Assembly (NCBI GenBank): GCA_033961575.1
Contig: CM066727.1
Span: 119,896,434-119,960,433, forward strand
Direction: 5' to 3'
Length of the DNA stretch: 64,000 nucleotides
Source of the DNA: Aselliscus stoliczkanus
Lineage: Eukaryota > Chordata > Mammalia > Chiroptera > Hipposideridae
Part shown: positions 46,725 to 58,689 of the stretch, in pieces
How positions within the stretch are numbered: the stretch's first letter is position 1
How the letters are laid out: every line of letters starts with the position of its first letter
Program-made: the position numbers and the translations under genes
The notes under the pieces: generated by a model
Database searches by the model: none
The model's input: only the letters and a program-made list of their open reading frames with translations
Told to the model about the DNA's origin: nothing

Positions 46725-46920
46725 CATTACACTGTGTCAAACATTGTGCCAAAAACTCTTACCTGTGTCACATCAGTTAATTCATGTAAATATTGTTAGG
46801 ATCAGAAAGTGGACTAATAGAAGCTAAGAACTTGCTCATGGTCATGCAGCTAACTAATGTCAGAGTCAGGATTCAAGCCCAGGTTAATTTGACTCTCAAG
46901 CCCACTCTTCTACCATTTGT
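46725..46920 (+). mobile_element. MIR SINE
   Basis: TGTGTCAAACATTGTGCC, TCATGTAAATATTGTTAGG, AACTTGCTCATGGTCATGCAGC and CAGAGTCAGGATTCAAGCCCAGG. Confidence 0.8.
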
Positions 46921-46964
46921 TTCCATAAGGTCTACCTGAGGTTCCCCAAAAAAGCCATCCTGCT

Positions 46965-47320
46965 ATGACCCTCCACAACTTTGTATGTGCTGTTCTTTTA
47001 CCTGGAAAGACTTTAACCCCTTGTCCCCCTGATAAACTCCTATATGCATATATAATTTCAAACTCACCTTAGCTATTAAACATTTTTTCCCTACCACTTC
47101 ACCCACTTCAAAGATTAATAACTCCCTAGTCTATGATACCAGGCATCTCCTATATGTGCTATTATTTTACATATCATGTTGTAAAGGAATAATTCATTTA
47201 TAATTTTGTCATCACTTATAGATGGTAAGCTCCTTGAGGAATGGTCTATATCTTTTCTTTTTTTATATGTTTAGTTCATAGTAAGGGATCAACAAATTTT
47301 TGTTAAGATACATTGAATTG
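46965..47320 (+). mobile_element. L2 LINE 3' end
   Basis: CTTTTACCTGGAAAGACTTTAACC, CAAACTCACCTTAGC, CACTTATAGATGGTAAGCTCCTTGAGGAATGG and TAAGGGATCAACAAATTTTTG. Confidence 0.75.
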
Positions 47321-47360
47321 GATATTCAGTTAGGGAAATTAAAATTCACTAGGGATATAC

Positions 47361-47552
47361 AGCAGGACTCAGCAAACATTTTCTGTAAAGAGCCAGAAAG
47401 TAAATATTTTAAGTTTTTAAGTACAAAAACAGCCATAGAGAATATATTCAAATGAATGGATGTGACTGTGTTCCAATAAGACTTTATATACAAAACCAGG
47501 TTGGCAGGCTGGATTTGGCCCTCGAGCTGTAGTTTGATAATCCCTGATGCAC
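47361..47552 (-). mobile_element. hAT-type MITE ('cagcaaac' family)
   Basis: GGACTCAGCAAACATTTTCTG, AAGAGCCAGAAAGTAAATATTTTAAG, GACTGTGTTCCAATAAGAC and GGCTGGATTTGGCCCTCGAGCTGTAGTTTG. Same family as 31428-31645. Confidence 0.85.
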
Positions 47553-47579
47553 TGTATGCCAACAAACTAGATTAAGAGT

Positions 47580-48165
47580 AGGAATATATAAGGCCTTCCA
47601 AGCAGAAGAAACAGAATGCACAAATGCTCTGTAGTAGTATAAGTTCAGAGAAAAAGACAAACCGGTAGGGCTGGTTTATGGTGTGCAAAGCAAGGGGGTA
47701 ATAATAGGTATATCTGGAAAAGTAGGACAAAAGTATGGAGGGCCTCAAATGCTAGAGTAGGAGTTTATTCTAAACCCAGTAGGCATGGGAATCCCACTGA
47801 AGCTTTTGAGCAAATTGATGACCTGAAGTGATTGTATATTAGAAATTAATCTGCCACACATATACTACAGGCACATAGATCAAGAGGTTTGTAAAATAAC
47901 TTAAGCAAAGCAATAGGGACAGTCAAAATGGAAAGGCATGGGCAAACATGGGAGTGGCAGAGGCTAAATTGGTGGGAAATGGCAATTGATGGCATGTCAG
48001 TGTAGACAAAATAAAAGATGATACTGACTTTTCTAGTCTGGTGTCTGGGAACATGGCAGACTCAGTAATAAAATCAAGACTGGCAGAGGAGGCATGGCTT
48101 CAGGAAAAGATGATGAATGTGTTTTCAGACATGTTAAGTCTCATTTTAATACTTGTTTGGACTGG
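47580..48165 (-). mobile_element. L2 LINE body fragment
   Basis: Antisense L2: GGCCTTCCAAGCAGAAGAAAC, GAGGGCCTCAAATGCTAG, GTTTATTCTAAACCC, GACATGTTAAGTCTC. Probably the continuation of the copy at 46340. Confidence 0.55.
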
Positions 48166-48940
48166 TCAGAACCCACATTTAAATACCGTGCCATATGACA
48201 GCATTCCTTTCCAAAACTGGATTAAAATCTTTCTGCCACTTGGCAGAGAAAGAATTTTAAGTTTTCTTCCAAAATATACCTTTCGATGATGTTTGATATG
48301 TTTAATTTTTATTTTAAGCCACACTTGTCCTAACAACGAAGAACACTCGGGAAGTTCCCTCTCCCTCCCTGTGTCTTTTAATTTTCCAGTCACATGCTAT
48401 GTAATTCTGAACCAATCAATTTAGGTTCACATTTTTTCCATAAAGTTAAATTAATGTCATTGTTTGATGTTGTCAGTGCAGGGAATTTGGGTCCTTTCTT
48501 ATGAACTGTGATTACTGGGATAAGCAGAGTCAGGGTACAGTCCAAAGATACGAACACAAAAACTGATATGTCAAGCTAGAAATACAATTGAAACAGAATT
48601 CTAATCATAGGATGTGTCCTGAAGGAAAACTGATGTGGCACATAGAAATGAAATCCAAAACTTTCAAGGTCTGAGTCAGGTTGCCAAACCCTGGTAAGAA
48701 ACACCTGAGAGCAAAGTCAGGATGACTAAGTCAAGTTACATGATTGAGATTCACGTACAGAAACCCGGTGAGGTTGTAGGTGCAGAATATCAGAAGAAAG
48801 GAGAGTGAGAGTGTCTGGGCCTTAACTGCCTATGCTCAACCACGAATTGTAGCCTCACTCCAAATCCAGCAATATTTGGAGCTTCTAATGTCAGGCAAGG
48901 GCAGATCTGATTAAGCACAAAACTTACAATAGAAAACTGT
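48166..48940. other. Unannotated stretch upstream of the L1
   Basis: No gene or named repeat. A 189-aa minus-strand frame that starts in the adjacent L1 5' region runs into it. Confidence 0.45.
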
Positions 48941-49359
48941 ACTTTGAGAGATCCAAGATGGCAGAGTAGATAAACACTGTGCCTGCTTCCTTCTGTGAAC
49001 ACATTAAAATTACAACTAAAATACAGAACAATTAACTTGGAGAACCATCTGAAGCCTGGCAGAACAGAAGTTTTATAACTAAGGATATAAGGAAGCCACA
49101 CTGAGAATGGTAGGAAGGTTAAAGACGCAAAACACACTGTCCCCAAATCTCCATATGGCAGATGAAAATTGGGAGGGATATCTTGGTTCTCTTTAGAGGA
49201 GTGAGAGACCCCAGCCCCATACTGGCCACCCCATGCTGAAGTACTCGTACTTGGAAGAGGGGCCCAACAACATCTGACTATGAAAAACAATGGAGATTCC
49301 AACTGTAGGATGGAAGGCTGTGGAAAACCCAGAAATCCTCTTAAAGGGACCATCCACAT
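48790..49359 (-). other. Antisense 189-aa open frame over L1 5' end
   Basis: The longest open frame of the window. Its first ~138 codons are antisense to the L1 5' region and the rest lie in the upstream flank. No recognised domain; composition is Leu/Ser/Phe/Pro-rich. Its position recalls primate L1 ORF0, an antisense frame in the L1 5' UTR, but nothing in the sequence shows homology or expression. Chance is the default explanation. Confidence 0.2.
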
Positions 49360-50399
49360 ACTCTCTCACTTGCAGGCACTCACCCTGAGATCTGGCAGAA
49401 GGATGGTGACTTAGGGGGCATTGTAGGCATATAAGGTTCAGACTGGGGTGTGTGGCTTTGAGGTGAGAGCTGGAAGAGAGTTGCCATTTTCCCTGTGTGG
49501 AGTCCTCCTCTCATGAAGCCAGCAGGCAGGCACCATATTTCCTGTGTTGAGCCCTTCCTCACCACAGCCAAACCTGAATCTCATTGGTCTGATGAGCTCC
49601 ATTGGGACCCTGCCCCACACAACTCGCCTAATATCAGAGGCACTTTCATGGGAACAGCCAGCTCCACCCACATTGCACTGTTTCTTGGAAAACTATCAAA
49701 GTCCAAAAGACCCCAGGTGGGTGGTGACTGGCCTCAGTGTGCTCTGTGACTTTTGCTCGGTAGCTCTAGGCTCAGCACTGGCACCAAACCAGAATCTACA
49801 TTAACCTGGTGACCACAACTCTTTCCACTCTAGTGATTCCCTGAGATTCTGCTTCATCCAACTCACATACTCCACGAGGCTTTATCAATGGCTGGGCCTT
49901 AAGGGAGCTGGCAGATGGCAGCAGGCCTTGAGGCATCCTAGCTTTTTGCAGAGCTACCCCAGGCATGGTGGTAGCCATCCTCAGTTTGCAGCATGGCCCC
50001 TCCCATGTGCCTCCAACTTTAGCACAGGCAGCCAACAACCTCAGATCACTTTGTAGCTTCCACCAGGTAGTCCCTGACAGGTCACAGGCAGTGGGTTACC
50101 TGTGCCTGCACCAGAGCTCCTTCCAAGAGGCTCCAGAACCAACATACTTGGAGCTTGGTTTCAGACCACAGCAGAGCACTGCCAATTAGCCCAACAAGCA
50201 CCCCACACACAATCAGCCTGAGGGTCAATACCATATACTGATGTGCCAATAGTAGGCAAGGCTCAACTATAACAGAAGGGCACACGCAACCCACATAAGT
50301 GACACTCCTGGAGCACCCAGGGCAGGTGACCAGGGAGACTGTGCCAAGGCCCCACAGGGCATCTACTATATAAGGCCAACTGGCCAAGAGTAGGAGACA

Positions 50400-51315
50400 T
50401 AGTCCTACCTAAGACATAGAAACAAACACAGAGAGGCAGCCTAAATTAGGAGACAAAGAAATACATCCCAAATGAAAGAATAGGAGAAAACTCCGGAAAA
50501 AGAACTAAACAGAATGGAGGCAAGCAACTTACCAGAGACAGAGTTCAAAACAATAGTTATAAGAATGCTCAAGTAACTTAGTGGGAGCTTCAACAAAAAG
50601 ATAGCGAGAATAAAAATGAACATAGAAACTATAAAAAAGAACCAGTCAGAAGTGAATAATACAACAATGAAGAATGCACTTGAAGGGATCTCCAGCAGAC
50701 TAGATGAAGCAGAGGATCGAATCAGTAGTTTGAATGACAAGGTAGCAGAAAATACCCAATCAGAACAGCAAAAAGAAAAATAAATCCAGAATCATGAAGA
50801 TAGTTTAGAGACCTCTGGGACAATATCAAGTGTAATGACATTTGCATCATAGGGTTACCAGAAGAAGAGAGAGAGCAAGGGACTGAGAATCTATTTAAAA
50901 ATAATAATGATTGAATATTTTCCTAACCTGGTGAAGGAAATAGACATAGAAGCCCAGACAGCACAGAGAATCCAAACAGGCCCACATAAGACACATTATA
51001 ATTAAAATGGCAAACATTAAAGACAAAGAGAGAATCCTAAAAGCATCAAGAGAAAGGCAACTAGTAACTTATAACAGAGCTCCCATAAGACTGTCAGCTG
51101 ATTTCTCAACAGAAACTTTGCAGGCCAGAAGGGACTGGCACAAAATATTCAACATAATGAAAAGCAAGGACCTACAACCAAGGGTATTCTACCCAGCAAG
51201 ACTATGATTTAAAATTGAAGGGCAGATAAAGAGTTTCCCAGATAAGAAAAGGCTAAAGGAGTTCACCAGCACCAAATTAGTATTACAAGGAATGTTAGAG
51301 GGACTTCTTTAAGAT
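50400..51315 (+). pseudogene. Decayed L1 ORF1
   Basis: Plus strand carries an L1 ORF1 relic: lysine- and glutamate-rich coiled-coil part (about 50450-50780), then the RNA-binding and C-terminal part. The best piece (51007-51207, 66 aa) contains IRLSADFSTETLQARRDW and FNIMKSKDLQPRVFYPARL, which aligns in kind with L1 ORF1p C-termini; a stop follows directly, then FPDKKRLKEF in frame. ORF1p is the RNA chaperone of the L1 particle. Here it is interrupted by stops and frameshifts. Confidence 0.85.
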
Positions 51316-51339
51316 GGGAAAAAAAAATAAAACGATCAA

Positions 51340-51657
51340 AATCATGAATAATAAAATAGCAATAGCTACATATCTATCAGCAATTACTTTAAATGTAAAC
51401 GGATTAAAAGCCCCACTCAAAGAACATAGGGTGGCTGGATAGATAAGAAAACAAGACCCTTATATATACTGCCTACAAGAGACTGGCTTTAGATTGAAAT
51501 ATACACCCAGATGGAAAGTAAAGTGATGGAAAAGATATTTCATGAAAATGGAAATGAAAAAAAGCAAAAAAAGAAAAAAAAGCTGGGGTAGCAATGTTTA
51601 TACCAGACAAAAATAGACTTTAAAAACAGGCTACAAAAAGAGACTAAGAAGGAATCA
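51340..51657 (+). pseudogene. L1 ORF2 N-terminal stub (endonuclease start)
   Basis: Shortly after the ORF1 end the text matches the start of L1 ORF2: codons for AITLNVNGL-type residues at about 51382, a WLDR/KQDP-type block, a CLQETGF-type block (the endonuclease QE motif region) and an AGVAMFIPDK-type block. It stops at about 51657 where the element is deleted to its 3' end. An A-rich slip at 51555-51585 breaks the frame. Confidence 0.75.
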
Positions 51658-51659
51658 AT

Positions 51660-52665
51660 AATCCCGCTTCTGGGTATTTATCTGAAGAAACCCAAAATGC
51701 AGCCTGGGTGTCCATCAATGGAAGAATGGATAAAGAGGAGGTGGTAAATATATACAATGGAATATTGCTCTGCCATGGACAGGAATGGTTTCTTGCCATC
51801 CATGGAAGCATGGATGGACCAGGAAGGTGTTGTGCTGAGTGGAGTGTAGGACAGAGGAAGACAGATGCAATGTGATTTCACTTATATTTAGAATCTAAAA
51901 AACAAAATAAAGAAAGAAATAGAAACAAACTCATAGATACAGAAAGCATTTTGATGGTTGCCAGACAGGAGGGGTGTGGGGTGTTGGGTGAACAAAGGGG
52001 AAGGGATTAAGAAGTGAAAATTGGTTGTTACAGTAGTAATAACTACACAGTAGTTATGATGATGTAGGGTATATCATAAGGAGTCTAGTCAATAACATTG
52101 TAATAACTATGTATGATGTTAGATGGGTACTAGATTTGTTGGTGTGATAGATGGCAGGAGTTTGGGGGGCAGGGTGAAAAAGGTGAAGGGATTAAGAAGT
52201 ACAAATTGGTAATTACAAAACAGTCATGTGGCTGTAAAGTAAAGCATAGGGAATACAGTCAATAGCATGGTAATAACTATGTATAGTGCCAGGTGGGTAC
52301 CAGACTAGCCAGGGGGATCACTTCTTAAATTATACAAATGTCTAACCACTGTTCTGTACACCTGAAAATAATATAAAATAATATTGAATGTCAATTGTAA
52401 TTGAAAAATTTAAAAGTGGGGGGGGGAGTGAAGAAGGATATGAGGTTCATATTTCCAGGTATAAAATAAATAAGTCATGGGGATGTAACATAAAACATAT
52501 AGTCAATAATATTGTGATAGCATGGTATGGTGTCAGATGGTTGCTGGATTTATGATGATCATTTCTTTAGATATATAAATGTTGAATAACTATGGTGTAC
52601 CCCTGAAACTAACATTGTATGTTAGCTATATTTTTAATAAAAATGTTTTTTAAAAAAGAAAGGAA
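51660..52665 (+). mobile_element. L1 3' end with three repeated modules
   Basis: After ORF2-tail text (GGAATATTGCTCTGCCATGG) a module recurs at about 52003, 52188 and 52443: GGGATTAAGAAGT..AAATTGGT, then AGTCAATA.CAT.GTAATAACTATGTAT, then a GGGTAC-type block. The first two are close; the third is diverged and ends in an A-rich tail (about 52635-52665), so it may be a separate older L1 end. Confidence 0.8.
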
Positions 52666-53565
52666 ACTATGCTCAACTTCCTATAGCATACCCAAGAAAA
52701 CAGATCCACTACTACACACCTATTTAGAATGGCCAAAACCCAAACACTGACAACACCAAATGCTGGCAACAGGGACTCTCACCCATTTCTGGTGGGAATG
52801 TAAAATGGTACAGCCACATTGGAAGACAATTTGGCAGTTTCTTACAACACTAAACATACTCTTACCATACAATCCAGGAATCATGCTCCTTGGGGTTTAC
52901 CCAAAAGTATTGAATACTAATGGTCTCACAAAAACCTACACATGAATGTTTATTGCAGCTTTATTCATAATGGCCAAAACTTAGAAGCAACAAAGATGTC
53001 CCTCCATGGGAGAATGTATAAATAAACTGTGGTACATGCAGACATATTATTCAGTGCTAAAAAGAAATGAGCTATCAAGCCATGAAAAGCCATGAAGGAA
53101 ACTTAAATGTGTATTTATTTAGAAGAGAAAGAGGTCAATCTGAAAAGGCTACATACTGTATGATCCCAACTATATGGCATTCTGGGAAAGTCAAAATCAT
53201 GGACACAGTTAAAAAAGATCAGTGGTTGCCAGGGTTTGGCAAGGAAGGTGGGGGAATGAATAGGTAGAACACAGAGGAATTTTAGGACAGTGAAAATACT
53301 CTGTGTAATACTTTGTGGTGGATACATGTCATTACACATTTGTCCAAACCCATAGAATGTGCAACACCAAGAGTGAACCCTAATATAAACTATGGACTTT
53401 GAGTGATTAACATGTGTCTATGCACATTCATCAATTGTAACAAATGTCCCACTCTGGTGGGGAAAGTTGATAATGAAAGAGGCTATGCATGTGTGGGGCA
53501 AAAATCTCTGTACTTTCCTCTCAATTTTTTCTGTGAGACTAAAATTGCTATAAAAAAAAACATAG
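52661..53565 (+). mobile_element. Older L1 (L1M-type) ORF2 tail and 3' UTR
   Basis: CAAATGCTGGCAACAGGGAC, TTGGCAGTTTCTTACAAC, TGGCCAAAACTTAGAAGC, GATCCCAACTATATGGCATTCTGG and a closing CTTTCCTCTCAATTTTTTCTGTGAG are L1M 3' text, more diverged than the L1 before it. Confidence 0.88.
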
Positions 53566-53880
53566 TCAATAAGTATAAAATAAAATTTACTAAAACAAAA
53601 AAACAAACAAACAAAATAGACCTTAGAAAGCGTGATCAAATCACAAGTTACAAGAAAAATTTGCAAATAAGAATTGTACCACAGTCTGAATAAAATCTGT
53701 AGTTTGGTTAGTAGTATTGTACCAATGATTAATTTCTCAGCTCTGACAAATGTAGCATGGTTATATAAGATGTTGACATTAGAAGAGGCTGAATGAAATG
53801 TAGATGGAGACTCCACTATCTTTGCAACTTCTCTCTAAAATCTGCAATTATTTCAAAGTAAAATGACTAAAAATAAAAAC
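53566..53880 (+). mobile_element. Third L1 3' end (L1M/L1ME-type)
   Basis: CTGTAGTTTGGTTAGTAGTATTGTACC, GGTTATATAAGATGTTGACATTAG, CTCCACTATCTTTGCAACTTC and ATTATTTCAAAGTAAAATG. An independent 3' terminus abutting the previous one. 53885-53990 shows nothing. Confidence 0.8.
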
Positions 53881-53992
53881 TCTACATAGCATTGTTCTAT
53901 AATTTACATAGATGAAAGATTAGTCATTGCTCAGGATGGCTTTTCTTCAGAAGTCCTTATAGTAATAATAAGTCAAATAACTTAATAGCTCA

Positions 53993-54300
<308 letters not shown>

Positions 54301-55195
54301 ATTGACAGATATCTGTATATCATAGATGTGTGTGTAAAGACTTACCTTCTTCACAGGCAGAGCTGAGCTGAGTATGCGGCTCTCAGCATATCTCACTGCT
54401 GCCCAGATGAAACGCTGGATTGTTTTGCTTTGGGTTCACAAACAGAGCACTCATTCCAGCCTTCTCTCAGAAACAGGATTTTCAACTCAGCCGCTCTTTT
54501 ATATTAAAGTAAGCACTGTAACCAGATGGTCACTGTTCTGGAGTTCCAAAATGGCATTAAAAGTGAGTGGGCAGAAGGATTTTATTAGTCATTTGTTGGC
54601 TTCATAGCAGCCATTTCCATGAAATTATAGGACAATGACAAAATTAAAACAGCTTATGCTGGGCTATGGAAAGCTGGTTCCTGTGTCTGCAAATACTCAT
54701 AGATTAGGAATGTAGAACAGGGGCTATGAATTGGAGAATTACTGCCTGACTATCCCAGGTCCCTTTGGCTGAGAAGCCATGACCTCTCAGGAGCTAGGCT
54801 CTGTAGAGAATCAGCTAATGACAGGAAATACTGCCATGTGAAAGAGGGCTTGCAACACCTCAGCTTTCCGGTTAGCATTTTGCCACTGATGGGTGGGGTG
54901 GAGGGAGTATCTCCTAATGGGCTGTTGGAAGGTGCCCACAAAGCAGATCTCATAGGTGAAGAGAAACTGGAATCAAACAAGGAGCTTTAAGGGAACCCAT
55001 CTAAGCAGAGGCTCTGATTCAAGCCTTCCCCAGCCTGCCAGGGCCCAGCTTACATTACACTGCACTCCATCGGACACTTCCCCCACCCATTCCTTTAGGT
55101 AGCTGTCTTCTCACTACCTGTAACCATCTCCACCAGCCTACCCCCCAGATCAGGATCTCAGAAGCTAATGTCCGACATTGTGGAACAAAGAAATA
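54301..55195. other. Unannotated stretch
   Basis: Balanced-composition unique sequence with no named repeat. Frames of 76-77 aa have no domain. Confidence 0.45.
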
Positions 55196-55199
55196 TAGA

Positions 55200-55442
55200 G
55201 CATAGAAACTCAAGGCCTGAGTTTTGCTCTTAACGCTACCATTTATTTGCTTGTGTGAGAAAGAGACTGAATGTCTTTCACAGACTCAGTTTTCTCACAT
55301 TCAGTAACTCCCTTTGCATTAAAAACAACAAAAGCATATTTCTTATTTGGTCTACAAGATCCACATGGGGTTGTTGTGAGGTTTAAATAAAGCTTAAAAG
55401 TTTCTAGTATTTTTTAGGCACTCAATAGACACTAATTACCTT
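55200..55442 (+). mobile_element. MIR SINE with small A-rich insert
   Basis: CAAGGCCTGAGTTTTGCTC, ACAGACTCAGTTTTCTCACATTC, an A-rich bit, GGTTGTTGTGAGGTTTAAATAAAG and AGGCACTCAATAGACAC. Confidence 0.75.
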
Positions 55443-56245
55443 TCCCTTGTTATCCATTGGAGAACTTCAGGAAAATATCCAGAGATTAGCACTATAAAAT
55501 CCATGCCAATGGCCTGGACTTTGCCCTTGCTCACAGCACAGTGAAAACTAAAATGTCTTTGAATGACAAGATGCATTGCCTTTTGAGGTTTTAAAAGCTG
55601 AGTGAGAAACAAATTTGGATTGTCTGCTCTGTCTGAGCTCAGGTTTCTCTGACAGCAACTGATTTTGATTGTTCCACCAAGGACATATAGGAACTAATTA
55701 GTTAATCGATTGACCTTGTTTCTTCACACCCATGTGATATTTACTTGAATAAATTTGCCTACTTTTTTCACTAATATTTTTTACTCTAAATCCATTGAGA
55801 AGAGAGCAGTGAAAGCATCCTGGTACAGATCTTGTGCCTCCTTAAAAGCTTTTATGAAACTCTCCAAAATGTATACCCTCATTTCCTTAAGAAGAGACAA
55901 AGGGGTGATTGGAATCTACTTGTCCAAAATATCCATTTCTTCAGCAGCTACTAGAATTTCTGAAAGTAATAGAGAGACTGCTTATACTTTGGTTTGTTTT
56001 GAAGAACAACAGGGAAAGGAAGACAATTTACAAGTAACTGAAATGTTGTATTAACTTTTCAGATTACCTTTCCTTTAAAACCTTTAAGCACCTTTGCTTC
56101 CGAAGCAGGAAAGGGTCAGTGATCTGAGCTGCTGTGGCTCACCTGGACAGTATGTCAGTGACGTCAGAGTCATGGTCAGCTTTGAGGGGGTGATTTCAGC
56201 AGGTGCTCCTATGTGTCTGTACATCTAAAATTTCTGAAAACAATA
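55443..56245. other. Unannotated stretch
   Basis: No recognised repeat. A 99-aa plus-strand frame (55755-56054) has no domain I know. Confidence 0.4.
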
Positions 56246-56249
56246 ACAA

Positions 56250-56380
56250 TGGATTAGATGCTAATTAAACTTATTATAGTAATCATTTCATGATGTATAT
56301 AAATATCAAATCATTATGCTGTAGACCTGCAAATGATATAACGCTATATGTCAGTATACATCAATAAAAACAATTGATAA
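56250..56380 (+). mobile_element. Short L1 3' end
   Basis: TCATTTCATGATGTATATAAATATC, CATTATGCTGTAGACC, ATATAACGCTATATGTCAG and ACATCAATAAAAACAA: terminal L1MA/MB-like sequence, plus strand. Confidence 0.75.
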
Positions 56381-56654
56381 TGCATTTTTTCTTTTGCCAT
56401 ATATCATTCTCTGGTTTCTATTCAACTTATTGAATAAGTTATATATTAATGTACTTACTTAAAAACTTTTATTAGAATGATGGTTAGATTTTGTATGAAG
56501 AATAAACATATTGAAATGAAAAAAAACACAATCGAGAGGGCTGGTAAAGAGTTGTAGCAGATAAGAGTTAAATTCAGTGTGTGGTAATTTCATGATGAAG
56601 AGGAATAATGGAAGAAAGACATAAAAGCAAAGTACAAAAAATAATTTATCACCA

Positions 56655-56905
56655 GAGAGGCAGGGCAGTATAGTGGTTAGGAGCATAGATGCTCTAGATA
56701 TTCAACCCAGATCTATCATGTTAGCTGTGTGATTTTAAGAAAATTACTTAACCTCTCTATGTCTTAATTTTCTTACCTATACCAGAGATCATGTGCTAAT
56801 GGTATCTGTCTAATAAGGTTGCTAAAAGGATTAAATGAGTTTGTGTCTATCACATAGTAAGTACCATATAAATTTTTGTTAAATAAAAGTAATAATGGCA
56901 TAGTG
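56655..56905 (+). mobile_element. Near full-length MIR SINE
   Basis: Retains the tRNA-like head (CAGTATAGTGGTTAGGAGC), then TTAGCTGTGTGATTTTAAG, TTACTTAACCTCTCTATGTC, TAAGGTTGCTAAAAGG and CACATAGTAAGTACC. Confidence 0.88.
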
Positions 56906-56979
56906 GATGCATAACACTGCCTTTGTCAAAACACATGGGAATTTATAGCACATAGAGTGAACCTTAATGTATGCAAACT

Positions 56980-57735
56980 TTTAGATTATTTAGGAGATTG
57001 GATAGAAAGCAAAATATGAGAAAACAACCTAGCTGTGTGACCAATGTGTAAAACAAGCTCAATGAAGGAGGTGGGGGGAAAGACATCAATCCAAGTAATT
57101 TTGGAAATGAGTGGAGTCTATAAGGCAAAAAAACTCCAGAAAACTGTACATAAGCACTGTACTAAAGATGATAGAGTTAGATATTGGTTAGAAATACATT
57201 ATATATGTACAAATGGATGGAACAATTAAATAAATAGATGGCAGGTGTTTGGGGTCAGGTTTCTCAATGTTGGAGGAGGAGGGTAGAGATGAGCAAGAGG
57301 AAGCTATAATAGAATGATCTATATGGTAATAGACTAGAGTCCAGGTATTAGTATGAACTCAAAATATCTGACCAATATTCCCCAAAACTGTTCAGGTCAT
57401 CAAAATCAAGAAAAGTCTGAGAAACTGTCATAGCCAAGAGTAGCTTAAGGAGACATGACGACTAAATTTAATGCGTTATCCTGAATGAGATCCAGGAACA
57501 GAAAAAGGTCATTAGGTAAAAACTAAGAAAACATAAGTGAAGTATGGATCTTAGATAATAATCATGTATCAACATTGACTCATTAACTGTAACAAATGTA
57601 CCGTACAATGTACTATACACATGTAAAATGCTAATAAGGGGAATTGAATGTTGGCTATATAGGAACTCCACATTATATTCACAATTTTTCTGTGATTCTA
57701 AAACTGTTGTAAAACAAAAAAATTACTAAAAAAAA
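56980..57735 (+). mobile_element. L1ME-type 3' remnant
   Basis: CAGGTCATCAAAATCAAGAAAAG, GAGACATGACGACTAAATTTAATGCG, ATCCTGAATGAGATCCAGGAACAG, CAACATTGACTCATTAACTG and a closing TTCTGTGATTCTAAAACTG. Typical old L1ME 3' end. Confidence 0.75.
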
Positions 57736-57739
57736 ATAA

Positions 57740-58190
57740 ATGTTTAACTTTTATGAAGTACTCATTATATGGTAAGCATTTTTTCTAACTTTAAAACCCA
57801 AAAGTAACTTGTTCCAGAAAAATGCCACTTTTAATGAATCCACCAAAGAAAGGCCTTAAATTTCACAATAAGTAGTGAAAAAAAATGTTAATTTAAAAAA
57901 GAAAACTAAAATTATGAAACTCATTTTATTAAAATATGCACTTAAAAATTTGTACTATAGTAGCATATTTTATATGGGAATTCTTAGAATGAACAAGGAA
58001 CAACTCACTCAAATTTGTTTTGTTAAAAATTTTAAAACCAAAATGTACAGTATCCTGAGACGGCATCTTTTGTTTATAGCATGATATTAAAGAGGATGTT
58101 TTTACAAAAAAAAATTTATGACTTATTTAAATTTCCCTAAATTTCCCTTAAGTCTCTGATGTTCAAACCATTCTCCTCTGAAGAAACTAT
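57740..58190. other. Unannotated AT-rich stretch
   Basis: A-rich unique sequence, no gene. Confidence 0.45.
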
Positions 58191-58194
58191 CCTA

Positions 58195-58460
58195 TTATCA
58201 TCACCCTCATCCCTGATGAAATCCAGCCAGATCCCTTCAGTTAATCTTTTCTGCCTAGGATTTCCAGGATCATTTTGTTGCTACTTCTCTGTGACAATAT
58301 TCATTTTATTATGTTGGGTATTAGAATTAGTTGTTTAAATACCTTTCCTGTAGTACCAAAAAAAAAAAACAATGATAAAAAGAACTATGACAATGTCTAA
58401 GGATGCTTTATGTCCTCTGAAGCACCTAAAATAGTACATTATTTTGAGTTAACCTGTTTC
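58195..58460 (+). mobile_element. L2 LINE 3' part
   Basis: TCACCCTCATCCCTGATG, AATCCAGCCAGATCCC, GCCTAGGATTTCCAGG and TGACAATATTCATTTTATTATG resemble L2. Confidence 0.5.
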
Positions 58461-58689
58461 CCACTTATAATCGAGAGAAGAATAACAAAACAATGTATAG
58501 TTTACAGGATTATTGTGAGAAACCATTATCCTGATGTTTCCCCCTAGGCAGGGCTATGAGGCCATTGGCACTTTCCTTGTCTTCCTGGGGAGTACTAATA
58601 CTTCTACTTCCTAAGCCACAGCAGGGAGAGTTTAGATTTCACCTCTTCCCAACAGAGCAGGCTTGACAATACATTTCAACCTGCATGAT

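Larger units (their letters stand above)
48945..52428 (+). mobile_element. L1 with 5' region but internal ORF2 deletion
   Basis: Begins near GAGATCCAAGATGGCAGAG, a typical L1 5' start. A ~1.45-kb 5' UTR-like region leads to ORF1 (about 50400-51310) and the ORF2 start (about 51340-51655), then the sequence jumps to 3' UTR text at about 51660 (GGTGTCCATCAATGGAAGAATGG). The ~3 kb of reverse transcriptase-containing ORF2 is missing. Many stops; not mobile. Confidence 0.8.

Noticed and set aside
49438..50387. Cluster of overlapping frames on both strands
   Set aside because: They lie in the GC-richer 5' region of the L1; no conserved protein, and both strands are open equally.
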